A DNA stretch of 64,000 nt from Caulobacteraceae bacterium (GCA_016703335.1 JADJCG010000019.1:14024-78023); one strand, 5' to 3'. Counted from the stretch's first letter, positions 7,943-17,573 are shown. Numbers and translations are program-made. Notes: generated by a model not told the origin, from the letters alone.

Positions 7943-8398
7943 ATGAACCTCACTCACATGATCTTCGGAGCGCGTCCCACTCCTGAGACGCCGCTGATTT
8001 CAGAGCCGCCGCGCGGCGCGCGCCTACGCAAAGTCAAAGCCAAGGACGCGCCCGCCAAGCGGGCTTGGCTCGCGGAATCCGACGCTACGGTCGACACCGA
8101 GCATGGCGTGCTCCAGGCGCACGGCGGCGAGGACTACGTGCTCGCACATGGCCCTGGTGAGCATAGTGTTATTCGCAAGGATATTTTCGAAGCGATGTAC
8201 GAGCCGCTCGGTGGCGGACTGTATCGCAAGCGTACGGACGTTATTTTCCGCTACTTCACCTTGAAGCGGCGCGTCCTCGTCCAAACTTTGGAAGGACCAC
8301 AAGTAGCCAAGCCGGGCGACTGGATCATGCAGGGCGTCAAAGGCGAGTTGTGGCCAGTATCATCTGAGAAGGCGCGGGAGAAATACGAGCCCGCGTAA
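7943..8398 (+). CDS. PGDYG-motif protein
   Basis: A 151-residue soluble protein. The C-terminal half has the arrangement of the PGDYG family: an Y-R-K-R-x-D stretch, a strand VLVQTLEG, then AKPGDWIMQGVKGELWPV, where the motif has W in place of Y. The biochemical role of the family is unknown. The ATG lies one base after the DUF1328 stop, and sodB follows 12 bases after its own stop, so the three genes form one stress-promoter operon. Confidence 0.75.
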   Translation: MNLTHMIFGARPTPETPLISEPPRGARLRKVKAKDAPAKRAWLAESDATVDTEHGVLQAHGGEDYVLAHGPGEHSVIRKDIFEAMYEPLGGGLYRKRTDVIFRYFTLKRRVLVQTLEGPQVAKPGDWIMQGVKGELWPVSSEKAREKYEPA

Positions 8399-8410
8399 GG
8401 AGGCTCATCC

Positions 8411-9052
8411 GTGACCATTCAATTCAAACTGCCAGAACTTCCGTACGAGCTCGGCGCGCTTGAGCCGAGCATTTCGCGCACCACGATGGAAACCCATCAC
8501 GGCAAGCACCACGCCGCCTACATCAAGAACATGAACGCGATCCTGGCCGAGCGCGCTGATGCTCCGAATACGTTGGAAGAGGTGGTGCTGCTGGCGCAGA
8601 AAGAGGGCAACAAGAAGCTCTTCAACAACGCCGCGCAATCCTGGAACCACGCGTTCTTCTGGCAGTCGCTATCACCGACCGCACAGAACGGTCCCAGCGG
8701 CGACCTCAAAGCTGCGATCGAGAAGGCCTTTAACTCTGTCGACACATTCAACGAAGACGCGAAGGCCAAAGGCGTCGGTCACTTCGCATCCGGTTGGCTT
8801 TGGCTCGTCGCCGACAAGAGCGGTGCGGTGAAGCTCATCGACACGCACGATGCTGACACGGCGATCACAGATAGTTCACTGACGCCACTTTGGGTTTGCG
8901 ATGTGTGGGAGCACGCCTATTATCTCGACTACAAGAACGAACGCCCGAAATTCTTGGATGCGTTCGTATCGAAGCTTGTGAATTGGCGTTTCGCGGAAGC
9001 GCAATACCAAGCAGCACGTAGCGGCTCCGGCGCGTGGGTGTTTCCGACCTGA
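8411..9052 (+). CDS. sodB: Iron superoxide dismutase
   Basis: A 213-residue Fe/Mn superoxide dismutase that turns superoxide into peroxide and oxygen in the cytoplasm. Metal ligands are H29 (in METHHGKHH), H80 (in NHAFFW), D164 and H168 (in DVWEHAYY). The iron type is suggested by AAQSWNHAFFW. It starts with GTG behind a strong AAGGAGG site and is third in an operon under an EcfG promoter, so the enzyme is probably produced in the general stress response. Confidence 0.95.
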   Translation: MTIQFKLPELPYELGALEPSISRTTMETHHGKHHAAYIKNMNAILAERADAPNTLEEVVLLAQKEGNKKLFNNAAQSWNHAFFWQSLSPTAQNGPSGDLKAAIEKAFNSVDTFNEDAKAKGVGHFASGWLWLVADKSGAVKLIDTHDADTAITDSSLTPLWVCDVWEHAYYLDYKNERPKFLDAFVSKLVNWRFAEAQYQAARSGSGAWVFPT

Positions 9053-9055
9053 AAT

Positions 9056-9080
9056 GGAACTGGGATGAAACAGCGGCGTT
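9056..9080 (+). promoter_or_regulatory. EcfG promoter for the second DUF1328 gene
   Basis: GGAAC (9056-9060), 16 bases, CGTT (9077-9080): exact consensus starting four bases after the sodB stop codon and about 30 bases before the ATG at 9112. The same segment holds an imperfect inverted repeat, gggatgaaa with ttcattcc, which may also end the sodB message. Confidence 0.82.
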
Positions 9081-9111
9081 TTCATTCCAAGTCAATTCCA
9101 GGAGAACGCAC

Positions 9112-9276
9112 ATGCTGAGTTGGGCCCTTATCTTCTTCGTCGTCGCCATCATCGCCGCCGTCTTCGGCTTCGGTGGCATCGCGTCGGCTTCGGCGGGCAT
9201 CGCCCAAATTCTGTTCTTCCTCTTCCTCGTCCTGTTCGTCGTCTCGCTCATCATGGGCATGGCACGAAGGGGTTAG
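9112..9276 (+). CDS. DUF1328 small membrane protein, copy 2
   Basis: A 54-residue paralogue of the protein at 7768-7941, with two hydrophobic helices and the shared opening ML-WALIFF. AGGAG precedes the ATG at a good distance. It has its own EcfG promoter and no tightly linked downstream partner. Function unknown; the duplication inside one stress island suggests dosage or two-subunit use, which is inference. Confidence 0.85.
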   Translation: MLSWALIFFVVAIIAAVFGFGGIASASAGIAQILFFLFLVLFVVSLIMGMARRG

Positions 9277-9367
9277 CGGGTCGCAGGTCGCTACGTACGG
9301 CGGCATTTACTGAGTTCCAGTTTGAGGCCATAAGGGCCGCAAATTCCGACCTCAGGAGCTACCGCCG

Positions 9368-10863
9368 ATGCGCGCGATCCGTAATTTCGTAAATGGCGCG
9401 AGCGCGTCCGCTTCTGGCGGGCGCGCCGGTCGCGTTTTCAACCCCAACACAGGCGCGCAACAGGCCGAAGTGGCGTTTTCAAACGCCCGTGACGTCGATG
9501 TGGCGGTGCAGGCCGCGCTGAAGGCGCTTCCGGAGTGGAGCAGCACCAATCCGCAGCGCCGCGCGCGCGTGTTGTTCGCGTTCAAGTCGCTCGTCGAAAA
9601 GAACATGGACGAGCTGGCGCACTTGCTCTCGTCCGAGCACGGCAAGGTCATCGCCGACTCGAAGGGCGACATCCAACGCGGCCTTGAAGTCATCGAATTT
9701 GCCTGCGGCATCCCGCACGCGCTGAAGGGCGAGTACACCGAAGGCGCCGGCCCCGGCATCGATGTCTACTCGATGCGCCAACCGCTCGGCGTCGTCGCCG
9801 GCATCACGCCGTTCAACTTCCCGGCTATGATCCCGATGTGGATGTTCGGCGTCGCCATCGCCTGCGGCAACACCTTCATCTTGAAGCCGTCCGAAAAGGA
9901 CCCGAGCGTTCCCGTTCGTCTCGCCGAACTGATGATGGAAGCGGGCGCGCCAGCCGGCGTGCTCAACGTCGTCCACGGCGACAAAGAAGCCGTCGACGCG
10001 ATCATCCAGCATTCGGATATCAAAGCGATCAGCTTCGTCGGCTCGTCCGATATCGCGCACTACATCTACAGCCACGGCACCGCGAACAATAAGCGCGTGC
10101 AAGCCATGGGCGGCGCCAAGAACCACGGCGTCGTTCTGCCCGACGCTGACATGGATCAAGTCGTGAAGGATCTCGTCGGCGCCGCGTTCGGCTCCGCTGG
10201 CGAACGCTGCATGGCGCTGCCTGTTGTCGTGCCCGTCGGCAAAGGCACCGCCGACGAACTCCGCGCGCGTCTCATTCCAGAAATGGAAAATTGAAGGTCG
10301 GCATCTCCACCGACGCTGACGCGCAATACGGCCCGGTCGTGAGTTCCGCGCACAAGCAGAAGGTCGAAGACTATATCGGCCTCGGCGCGAAAGAGGGCGC
10401 AGAGCTCGTGCGCGACGGCCGCGGCTTCAGGCTGCAAGGCTACGAAGAAGGCTTCTTCATCGGCCCGACATTGTTCGACAACGTCAAAACCGACATGCGC
10501 ACCTACCAAGAAGAAATCTTCGGCCCCGTGCTGCAGATCGTGCGCGCCGAAACCTTCGACGAAGCGCTCGCGCTGCCAAGCAATCACCAATACGGCAACG
10601 GCGTCGCCATCTTCACCCGCAACGGCCGCGCCGCGCGCGAGTTCGCGGCGCGCGTCAATGTCGGCATGGTCGGCATCAACGTCCCGATCCCGGTGCCGGT
10701 CGCCTATCACACCTTCGGCGGCTGGAAGCGCAGCGCCTTCGGCGACACCAACCAACACGGCATGGAAGGCGTGAAGTTCTACACGAAGGTGAAGACCGTC
10801 ACCGCCCGTTGGCCGGAAGGCGCGCAGGAAGACTCTAGCTTCGTCATTCCGACGATGCGGTGA
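9368..10863 (+). CDS. mmsA: Methylmalonate-semialdehyde dehydrogenase (CoA-acylating), one frame break
   Basis: An aldehyde dehydrogenase of about 498 residues that oxidises methylmalonate or malonate semialdehyde to propionyl- or acetyl-CoA, the last step of valine degradation. Seen are the NAD-fold stretch ITPFNFPAMIPMWMFG, the KPSEKDPS motif, and the catalytic cysteine in GSAGERCMA. The frame breaks at about 10292, where inserting one base turns an early stop into the expected LKVGISTDADAQYGPVV. AGGAG precedes the ATG at 9368. 3-hydroxyisobutyryl-CoA hydrolase and mmsB follow, completing the lower valine pathway. Confidence 0.93.
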
Positions 10864-10876
10864 TGATTTGAGCGCG

Positions 10877-11503
10877 ATGCTCGAACAAGAAGGGCGCGTC
10901 TGGTTCAGACGCGCCCTTTCTGCTGCGACTTTGGCGGCTCTGGATGATGCCGCTCGGGTAGATAGCAAGCCGGGAGAACGAATTGTGTCGCTTGCGTTTG
11001 GCGCCGAGCTGGACGAGCTCGCAGCGAGTTTGCTCCCCGGTGCACGTCCAGTGCGCATCATCGCCTTCAACAAAACCGAAGCCAACAACTGGACTTTGCC
11101 TTGGCATCAGGACCGCGTGGTCGCGCTGCGCGAACGCGCTGAAACGCCCGGCTTCACCAACTGGACCAACAAAGCTGGGATCTGGCATGCCGAGCCGCCG
11201 ATCGAACTCTTGGAGCGTATACTCTTCGCGCGTATCCATCTGGATCCCGCCGATTCTGACAACGGCTGTCTCCAACTCGCGCTCGGTACGCACGCGCGCG
11301 GGAAAATCGCGTCGGCCGATGCTGACGCCCTAGCGCAGTCCGTGTCGATTGAGGATTGCGTCGCTGAACGCGGCGATGTGCTCTTCGCCAAGGCGCTTAT
11401 CCTGCACCGCTCATCGCCGTCGCGCACCAGCGCAGGTCGGCGCGCCATCCGGATTGATTATTGCGCCGAGCCGCTACCGCCGTCGCTGGAATGGGCGGCT
11501 TGA
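10877..11503 (+). CDS. Phytanoyl-CoA dioxygenase (PhyH) family oxygenase
   Basis: A protein of about 208 residues of the PhyH Fe(II)/2-oxoglutarate dioxygenase family. The iron facial triad is suggested by WHQD in the middle and the late histidine in ALILHRSSPS, followed by RRAIRIDY with the 2-oxoglutarate-binding arginine. The substrate is unknown. It sits 13 bases after mmsA inside the valine-degradation cluster, which could mean a branched-chain acyl substrate, but no PhyH step is known in that pathway. A 13-bp perfect hairpin lies over its first codons. A TTG at 10868 is an alternative start. Confidence 0.8.
   Translation: MLEQEGRVWFRRALSAATLAALDDAARVDSKPGERIVSLAFGAELDELAASLLPGARPVRIIAFNKTEANNWTLPWHQDRVVALRERAETPGFTNWTNKAGIWHAEPPIELLERILFARIHLDPADSDNGCLQLALGTHARGKIASADADALAQSVSIEDCVAERGDVLFAKALILHRSSPSRTSAGRRAIRIDYCAEPLPPSLEWAA
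10890..10918 (+). terminator. Perfect stem-loop over the 5' end of the PhyH-type gene
   Basis: Arms 10890-10902 and 10906-10918 pair without mismatch around a 3-base loop, followed by TTTC. This has the look of an intrinsic terminator for mmsA, yet it lies inside the first codons of the next reading frame. It could end most mmsA messages or hide the downstream start. Confidence 0.5.
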
Positions 11504-11534
11504 TCTAACGACGTCGGAAGGGAATACAGAACCC

Positions 11535-12611
11535 ATGTCAGACGTCATCATCTCCGCCGCCAACGGCCTCGGCCACATCACGCTGAACCGCCCGGCGGCA
11601 TTGCACGCGCTCAACACGCACATGTGCGCGAACATGATTCAGGTGCTTCTGGCCTGGCGCGACGATCCGGATGTTCACGCGATCCTTCTAGATCACGCAC
11701 AAGGCACGCGCGGCTTCTGCGCCGGCGGTGACATCCGCATGATCGCCGAAAGCGGCGCGAGCGACAGCAAAGCCGCGCGCGAATTCTTCTTCACCGAATA
11801 TCGCCTCAACCATCTTTTGTTCACGTACCCCAAGCCCATCGTCGCGCTCATCGACGGCGTCACCATGGGCGGCGGCGTCGGCATCTCGATGCCCGCGCGA
11901 TTCCGTATCGCCACTGAGAACACGACCTACGCCATGCCCGAAACCGGCATCGGTCTTTTTCCCGACGTCGGCGGCGGCTGGTACCTGCCGCGCATGCCAG
12001 AGCACATCGGCATCTGGGTCGCGCTCACCGGCGCGCGCCTCAAAGGGGCTGACCTTTTCATCGCGGGCGTAGCTACGCATTTCATGCCAACCGAAATTCT
12101 CGCAGCCGCCCGCGCGCAGATCGGCGGCGCGGCGCAAACGCACGATCCCGGCCGCGCTCTAGCAAGCGGCCTTAGTGCGCTTCACGAACCTTATGGCCGC
12201 CCGAAAGAACTGCTGCCCGACAATGTCGACGCCATTGATCGGATATTCGCAGCCGATAGCGTCGAAGGCATTATCGCCGGTCTAGAGTCCGAAAATAGCG
12301 ACTGGGCGCGCGCGCAACTCGCCACGCTCAAAACCAAATCGCCGCAAGCGTTGAAAGTGACCTTCCGCCAAATGCGCGAAGGCGCGCAAAAGCAAAGCTT
12401 CGCCGACGAAATGCGCAGCGAATATCGCCTCGCGTCCCGCGTCGCCTCACGTCACGATTTCCAGGAAGGCGTGCGCGCGCTGATCGTGGACAAAGACAAC
12501 AAGCCGGTGTGGAATCCGTCCACCCTCGACGGCGTCAGCGATGCACTGCTGGACGAACTCTTCGCGCCGCTGCCATCTGCCGACGAATGGACGCCGCTCG
12601 TCGCAGACTAA
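11535..12611 (+). CDS. 3-hydroxyisobutyryl-CoA hydrolase (enoyl-CoA hydratase family)
   Basis: A 358-residue crotonase-fold protein of the ECH_2/HIBCH group, which cleaves 3-hydroxyisobutyryl-CoA in valine degradation. The oxyanion-hole segments are visible: GFCAGGDIRMI, and GVTMGGGVGISMP further on. PETGIGLFPDVGGGWYLPR holds the conserved acidic residues of the hydrolase subgroup. The length, about 100 residues more than simple hydratases, fits HIBCH. An upstream in-frame extension exists, but the ATG at 11535 gives the family start. It lies between mmsA and mmsB, which supplies the matching pathway steps. Confidence 0.9.
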   Translation: MSDVIISAANGLGHITLNRPAALHALNTHMCANMIQVLLAWRDDPDVHAILLDHAQGTRGFCAGGDIRMIAESGASDSKAAREFFFTEYRLNHLLFTYPKPIVALIDGVTMGGGVGISMPARFRIATENTTYAMPETGIGLFPDVGGGWYLPRMPEHIGIWVALTGARLKGADLFIAGVATHFMPTEILAAARAQIGGAAQTHDPGRALASGLSALHEPYGRPKELLPDNVDAIDRIFAADSVEGIIAGLESENSDWARAQLATLKTKSPQALKVTFRQMREGAQKQSFADEMRSEYRLASRVASRHDFQEGVRALIVDKDNKPVWNPSTLDGVSDALLDELFAPLPSADEWTPLVAD

Positions 12612-12683
12612 GCGTGCTCACCGGCAAGTGATTGGCCCTATCGCCGCGGCGCCTCGAAAATCTCCCCGTTAAGAGGGGACACT

Positions 12684-13193
12684 ATGCAGAAGTTGATCGC
12701 GATGCTCGCCGCCGCCGCTGCGCTCTTCGGCACGGCCCACGCCGCCGAACTGCACTACACAGCGACCCTTGCCGGCAGTCAGTACCCCACCGAAACCGGC
12801 TCAGCCGCCACCGGCCAAGCTATGATCGTCGTCGACACCGATGCCCAAACCATCGACGCCAACGTCACCATCACCGGCATCAAGTTCGATCAGCTCGCGC
12901 GCCATCTCGCGCACAGCCGCATGGGCCCGATGCACCTGCATCGCTACCAAGGCGAGGACGTTACACTGATCATGCCGTTTCCATTCGGCGCCACGTACAC
13001 CGAAACCGCCGACGGCTTCACCGTCGCCATCGTCGACTACCCATACGCCGATGCCGCCCAAGCCGTGCGCTCGGATCTCACGTTTGATCAATTCATCGCA
13101 GCACTCGGCACAGACCCTATCTATCTCAACGTCCACACCGAAGCCTTCGGTGACGGCGAGATCGCCGGCTGCGTCAGCGCCGCCGCGCACTAA
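12684..13193 (+). CDS. CHRD domain secreted protein
   Basis: A 169-residue exported protein: a Sec signal peptide (about 1-20, ending AHA) followed by one CHRD domain, recognisable from the strand-rich body with GSQYPTETGSAATGQA near the start and LYLNVHTEAFGDGEIAG-like ending (here IYLNVHTEAFGDGEIAGC). CHRD domains are beta-sandwich modules first found in chordin; their bacterial role is unknown. The gene interrupts the valine cluster and may be co-transcribed by position only. GAGGGGAC precedes the ATG. Confidence 0.85.
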   Translation: MQKLIAMLAAAAALFGTAHAAELHYTATLAGSQYPTETGSAATGQAMIVVDTDAQTIDANVTITGIKFDQLARHLAHSRMGPMHLHRYQGEDVTLIMPFPFGATYTETADGFTVAIVDYPYADAAQAVRSDLTFDQFIAALGTDPIYLNVHTEAFGDGEIAGCVSAAAH

Positions 13194-13320
13194 CGAATTC
13201 TGCCCCGCAACTAACGGCGCGCATCAGGCTCAAAGCCAGGTGCGCGCCGCATTTGCGCGTCCGGCGCTTGTCCCAACGCGCTCGCGCGCTAAGACAAACC
13301 CAAACAAGGAGCGCACCCTC

Positions 13321-14220
13321 ATGACCCGCGTCGCATTTATCGGCCTCGGCAATATGGGCTCGGGCATGGCCGCCAATCAGGCGAAGGCCGGACGCGAAGT
13401 CGTCGCTTTCGATCTCTCCGCCGACGCCATGGCGCGCGCCAAGGAGCAGGGCATGAGTCCCGCCGCCAGCGCCGCCGACGCGGTGAAGGACGCCAACGTC
13501 GTCATCACCATGCTGCCCGCCGGCCAGCACGTGCGTGATGTCTATCTCGAAGCGATTCTACCGAACGCTCCCAAGGATGCGCTGCTGGTCGATTGCTCCA
13601 CCATCGACGTCGACAGCGCCCGAACGGTTGCGCGCGACGCTTCGATGCAAGGCTTCCGCACCGCCGACGCGCCAGTATCCGGCGGCACCGCAGCCGCAAC
13701 CGGCGGCACTCTCACCTTCATGGTCGGCTGCCGCGAGCAGGACTTCGCCGAAGTCGAAGAAGCGCTGAAGCCGATGGCCAAAGCTATCATCCGCGCTGGC
13801 GATAGCGGCACGGGTCAGGCGGCGAAGATATGCAACAACATGCTGCTCGGCATTTCGATGATCGCCACCAGCGAGGCGTTCGCGCTGGCCGAAGCCCTCG
13901 GCGTCGATGCGCAAAAGTTCTTCGACATTTCCTCGAAGGCGTCAGGCCAGTGCTGGTCGATGACCTCCTATTGCCCATGGCCAGGCCCGGTGCCCGCAGC
14001 GCCATCGAACCGCGACTACGAGGGCGGCTTTGCGTCAGCGATGATGCTGAAGGATCTGAAGCTCGCGCAGGACGCTGCCGATACCGTCGGCACGCCAACG
14101 CCGCTCGGCGGCGCTGCCGAAGCGCTCTACGGCGAACTCGTGCGCGGCGGCTACGCCAATCGCGATTTCTCGATCATCCTGCAGATGCTGCGCGGAACGC
14201 TGCAGTTAAACCGCGAATAG
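13321..14220 (+). CDS. mmsB: 3-hydroxyisobutyrate dehydrogenase
   Basis: A 299-residue beta-hydroxyacid dehydrogenase that oxidises 3-hydroxyisobutyrate to methylmalonate semialdehyde with NAD, feeding mmsA. The dinucleotide fold opens with FIGLGNMGSGMA; the substrate motif DAPVSGGTAAATGGTL and the catalytic lysine in GQAAKICNNMLLG are present. The frame is open further upstream, but the ATG at 13321, after an AAGGAG site, is the family start. The last 15 bases overlap a response regulator gene on the other strand. Confidence 0.95.
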   Translation: MTRVAFIGLGNMGSGMAANQAKAGREVVAFDLSADAMARAKEQGMSPAASAADAVKDANVVITMLPAGQHVRDVYLEAILPNAPKDALLVDCSTIDVDSARTVARDASMQGFRTADAPVSGGTAAATGGTLTFMVGCREQDFAEVEEALKPMAKAIIRAGDSGTGQAAKICNNMLLGISMIATSEAFALAEALGVDAQKFFDISSKASGQCWSMTSYCPWPGPVPAAPSNRDYEGGFASAMMLKDLKLAQDAADTVGTPTPLGGAAEALYGELVRGGYANRDFSIILQMLRGTLQLNRE

Positions 14221-14585
14221 CTCATTGATCGCCGCGAGCAGGGCGCTCGGCGGCACAGGCTTGACCAGAACCATATCTGCGCCGGCCGCATGCCGCGGCG
14301 GCGTGCGCAGCGCTGGCGTCGCCGCTCAGCATGATGATCTTCGGCGCGCCAAGTGCGCCGTCGCCGCGCACAGCCGACAGAAACGCCAAGCCATCCATGC
14401 CCGGCATGTTCTTGTCGGCGATGATCACCGTTGCTGGCCGCGTGCGTAGCGCCGTCAGCGCATCGGCAGCGCTTGCGGCGGCACGGAGAGTTCGTCACGC
14501 CAACCTTGGTGAACAGGCGCGTCAGCAGTGCACGCATCGCTTCGTGGTCGTCCACGATCAGCACGTCGAGATCAGCCAGGTCCAT
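14206..14585 (-). CDS. Single-domain response regulator, two frame breaks
   Basis: The gene reads as a CheY-like receiver of about 126 residues when two breaks are repaired (near 14490 and near 14290). Seen are the acidic pair in LDVLIVDDHEAMRALL, the phospho-acceptor strand VIIADKNMPGMDG, and IIMLSGDAS with the switch serine; a third frame supplies the lysine end VKPVPPSALL. No output domain is present. The start is ATG 14585. Partner kinase unknown. Its 3' end overlaps mmsB, convergent. Confidence 0.72.
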
Positions 14586-14612
14586 GCGCACGCCTTAGCT
14601 TGCGCTGCGCCC

Positions 14613-14646
14613 AAAACAAAACGGCCGGAGCTTTCGCTCCGGCCGT
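14613..14646 (-). terminator. Intrinsic terminator of the TonB receptor gene
   Basis: Two perfect 11-base arms (14621-14631, 14636-14646) enclose a 4-base loop; on the minus strand the stem is followed by TTTTGTTTT. It lies 24 bases after the receptor stop codon. Confidence 0.88.
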
Positions 14647-14669
14647 CAGGCTCAGTTCTGACGAACCGA

Positions 14670-17219
14670 TTAGTATTGCAGGCGGAGCGACACGCCGTAG
14701 GTGCGTGGCTGGTTCGGGTAGATCACGCGTGAGTTCTGCAGCGGCGGCGTGAAGCCACCGACATAGTAAAACTCGTCCGTCAGGTTCTGACCGAACAGTT
14801 CAACTGACCAACGCTCGTTCTCCGGACCGATGCCAACGCGACCGTTGAAGATAGCGAAGGATTCGTTGTCCGTGACCAGCGAGTGGTCCAGCGTCTCCGT
14901 CGTGTATTCGCTGTTCCAACGGCCATCGAGATAGAACAGGGCGCCAAGGTTTTCGCCGAGCGGCACGCGATAAGCGATAGCGCCGGTGACAACCCATTCC
15001 GGAGCGAACGAAAGCGTGGTGCCGGCGTTCACGGTGTTCGGCACTGGGTCGAGCGGATTGAAGGTAACCGTGCTGTCGTAATAGGCGTCGTTGTAGACCA
15101 GGCCGGCGTTGATGTTCAGGACCTTCGATCGGGTTGGTGGTCATCTCAACTTCGACACCTTGGCTGATCACGTCCGGTACGTTCCGGGTGATGAAGTTGA
15201 AGCCGTTGAAGGCGTTCAGCTGGTAGTCGGAGATCTGCTCGAAGAAGCCCGTGACGTTGAACGTCGTCGAGCCGCCGAACAGCGTAGTCTTCACACCGAT
15301 CTCGTAAGCGTCGGTGAATTCCGGCTCGAACGCCAGTTGGGACACATTTGCTGCTGCCGATGAGGTGGTCGCCGGCGTGATCGCAAAGCCAGAACGGTCG
15401 ATGTTGAAGCCGCCCGCTTTGTAGCCGCGAGAGTAGCTGCCGTAGACCATCATGTCTTCGTTGAGGTGATAGGCCAACGACGCGGTGCCGCTGAACTCTT
15501 CCTCTTCACGATCACCAGCATAATCGCCGTTGGTGATGGAGTTGACCGCTGGGTTGCAGGCGAGAGCCATGGCCGTCGCACCGCTCGCGGAGCCTTGGAT
15601 CGCCGTGACGATACCGCCAGGGGTCGGAACGCTTGCCGAAGTCGCTGATTCCATCGCTTGCAGCGCGGCGCAAGCATTGGTTTGAGGGCGTTGAGGTTAG
15701 CCGGAAGATCCTTGGTTTCTTGGCTGTAACGTACGCCGAGGGTCAGTATGAGATCGTCGCTCATGCTGATTTCGTTGTGCGTGAAGAGCGCCAAGCTTTC
15801 CGTTTCGACCTCCCAGTTGTCGGCCAGTTGGCCTTGACCAGCCCTGTTGGCGGACCCAGCGCCGGGGCCGGGGTTCTGGCTGTTGACGTCGATCAGCACT
15901 TGCGGGAATGCCGCAAAGTTTGTTGACGCGACAAATTGGAAGATTGATGGACCTGGGCCGGAGAAGTTGAAGAGTTCGGGCGTGGTGCAACCGGCGGAAA
16001 CTGCCATGTTGCTGAATGCCGCGCCCTGCGTCCCGATGCGGATCCGATCGGTCGTGTCGATGCTTTCTTGCGCGTAGAAAAGGCCAACCAGCCAGTTCAG
16101 GCGGCCTGTTTCACCTTGGAGGCGGAACTCCTGCGTGAGGTTCTCAATGCCGACTTCCAGACCATCACGATAGGCGATGTCCGCCGACGTGAAGTCGGTG
16201 TCCTGATCACGCTCAGCATTCCAGTCGCGGACTGCGGTGATCGAGGTGAAGTTCATGCCGCCGATATCCCAGTCAAGTTGCGCTGAGAAACCGATTTCGT
16301 CCGTCGTCTCGCCATAGCCGCGGCTTGGCGTCACCGTCATGTTGCGATCTTCAGCCGGTGTCGTGAGAACGCCCGTGCCGGCCGTCAGAGCATTGATCAG
16401 CGCCGACGTCGTGCCGGGACTGACGAGCACTGCACCGCAGCAAACTGAATCGCTTTCAGCAGCGTCGAGGATGAAGCGAACCGAAGCGTCCGGGCTGATG
16501 TCCCAGAGCGCTTGGCCACGCGCCGACCAGCGGCTCGAGCTGTTGATGTCGTTGCCGCTCGTCACGTCGTTGATGTAGCCGCCGCGATCGCGCATAACGC
16601 CGTCGAACCGCAGGGCGAAATTATCGCTGATCGGCGCGTTGATGCCAGCTTCCAGGCCAACTTCCTCGAGATCGTCGAGGCCGTAATCGCCTTGGATGTA
16701 CATGCCAGGCTCGAAGCTTGGGCCAGACGAGATGACGCTGATGGCGCCGGCCGACGTGTTGCGTCCGAACAGGGTGCCTTGTGGGCCGCGCAGAACTTCA
16801 ACACGCTCGAGTTCCGGAAGGTCGGCCAGAGCCGCACCAGCACGAGAACGATACACGCCATCGATGAAGATGCCGACGGCGCCTTCGAAGCCTGGGTTGT
16901 CAGAGCCGGTGCCGATGCCGCGAATACGCGCGATCGTGCCCGAGGAATTCGACTGGCCCGTGCCCATTTGCAGCGACGGCGCAACTTGGGTCACGTCGCG
17001 CAGATCCTGCACGCCCGAGTTTTCCAGTTGTTCGCCGCTCACGGCCGTAACGGCCAGCGGAACGTCTTGAATAGCCGCTGCGCGGCCAGTTGCGGTGACG
17101 ACGATTTCGTCGGTTACTTCATCCGCGTCTTGGGCCAGTGCGGGCGAACCTAGTGCGCCCATTGCTGCGAGCGACGCGCCCGAAAGCAGAATCCGACCCC
17201 AATTTGACTTTTTGCTCAT
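14670..17219 (-). CDS. TonB-dependent outer membrane receptor, two frame breaks
   Basis: A receptor of about 850 residues: signal peptide ending PALAQ, a TonB-box-like TDEIVVTATG, a plug domain (about 50-165) with VEVLRGPQGTLFGRNTSAGAI, and a long beta-barrel ending in the outer membrane signature RLQY with C-terminal aromatic residue. Breaks near 15660 and 15110 split the barrel into three frames that align end to end. The start is ATG 17219 behind GGAGGA. It resembles the iron-complex receptor group of Sphingomonadales and Caulobacterales. The substrate cannot be read; no regulator, TonB or hydrolase gene is next to it. Confidence 0.9.
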
Positions 17220-17573
17220 CGCCGTCCTCCCAGTGCCCGGACCACCTTCTTGTGGGTGTCCGCAGCAGACCAATGGCGTAGTCGGGCTGACGAGCGGGTG
17301 CTCCCCCCGCGCCCTACCTCCGTGGCGCTATAGCAGGCGCTAACTCTATGTGTGTCAACGGGTAGGCTCGGTATAACTTGACGCTCGCGTCATGGCGGCT
17401 TGTCCCTGAGGCGGCGCGGTCACACTCACCTCAGGGCAGTGTAGCTTTCGTCTATTCCGTTTGGCCTATAGGGCGACTAATATGCTCTTAAGAGGGCAGT
17501 TGTCGTGGCGTAAGGAAATCTAAGCGTGTCACTGAGTCGCTTATCTGCTCGGCCTCGCGCGTTATAAGCGGCC
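17220..17573. other. Divergent intergenic region between TonB receptor and queC
   Basis: No gene is seen in these 354 bases. An inverted repeat of 8 bases (17404-17411 ccctgagg, 17429-17436 cctcaggg) lies near the middle, and several short AT-richer patches could be promoters for the two divergent genes. I looked for preQ1 or cobalamin riboswitch elements and could not support either. Confidence 0.5.

Noticed and set aside
17220..17573. Possible preQ1 or cobalamin riboswitch before queC or the TonB receptor
   Set aside because: Only an 8-base inverted repeat is present; the conserved core bases of these riboswitches were not found.
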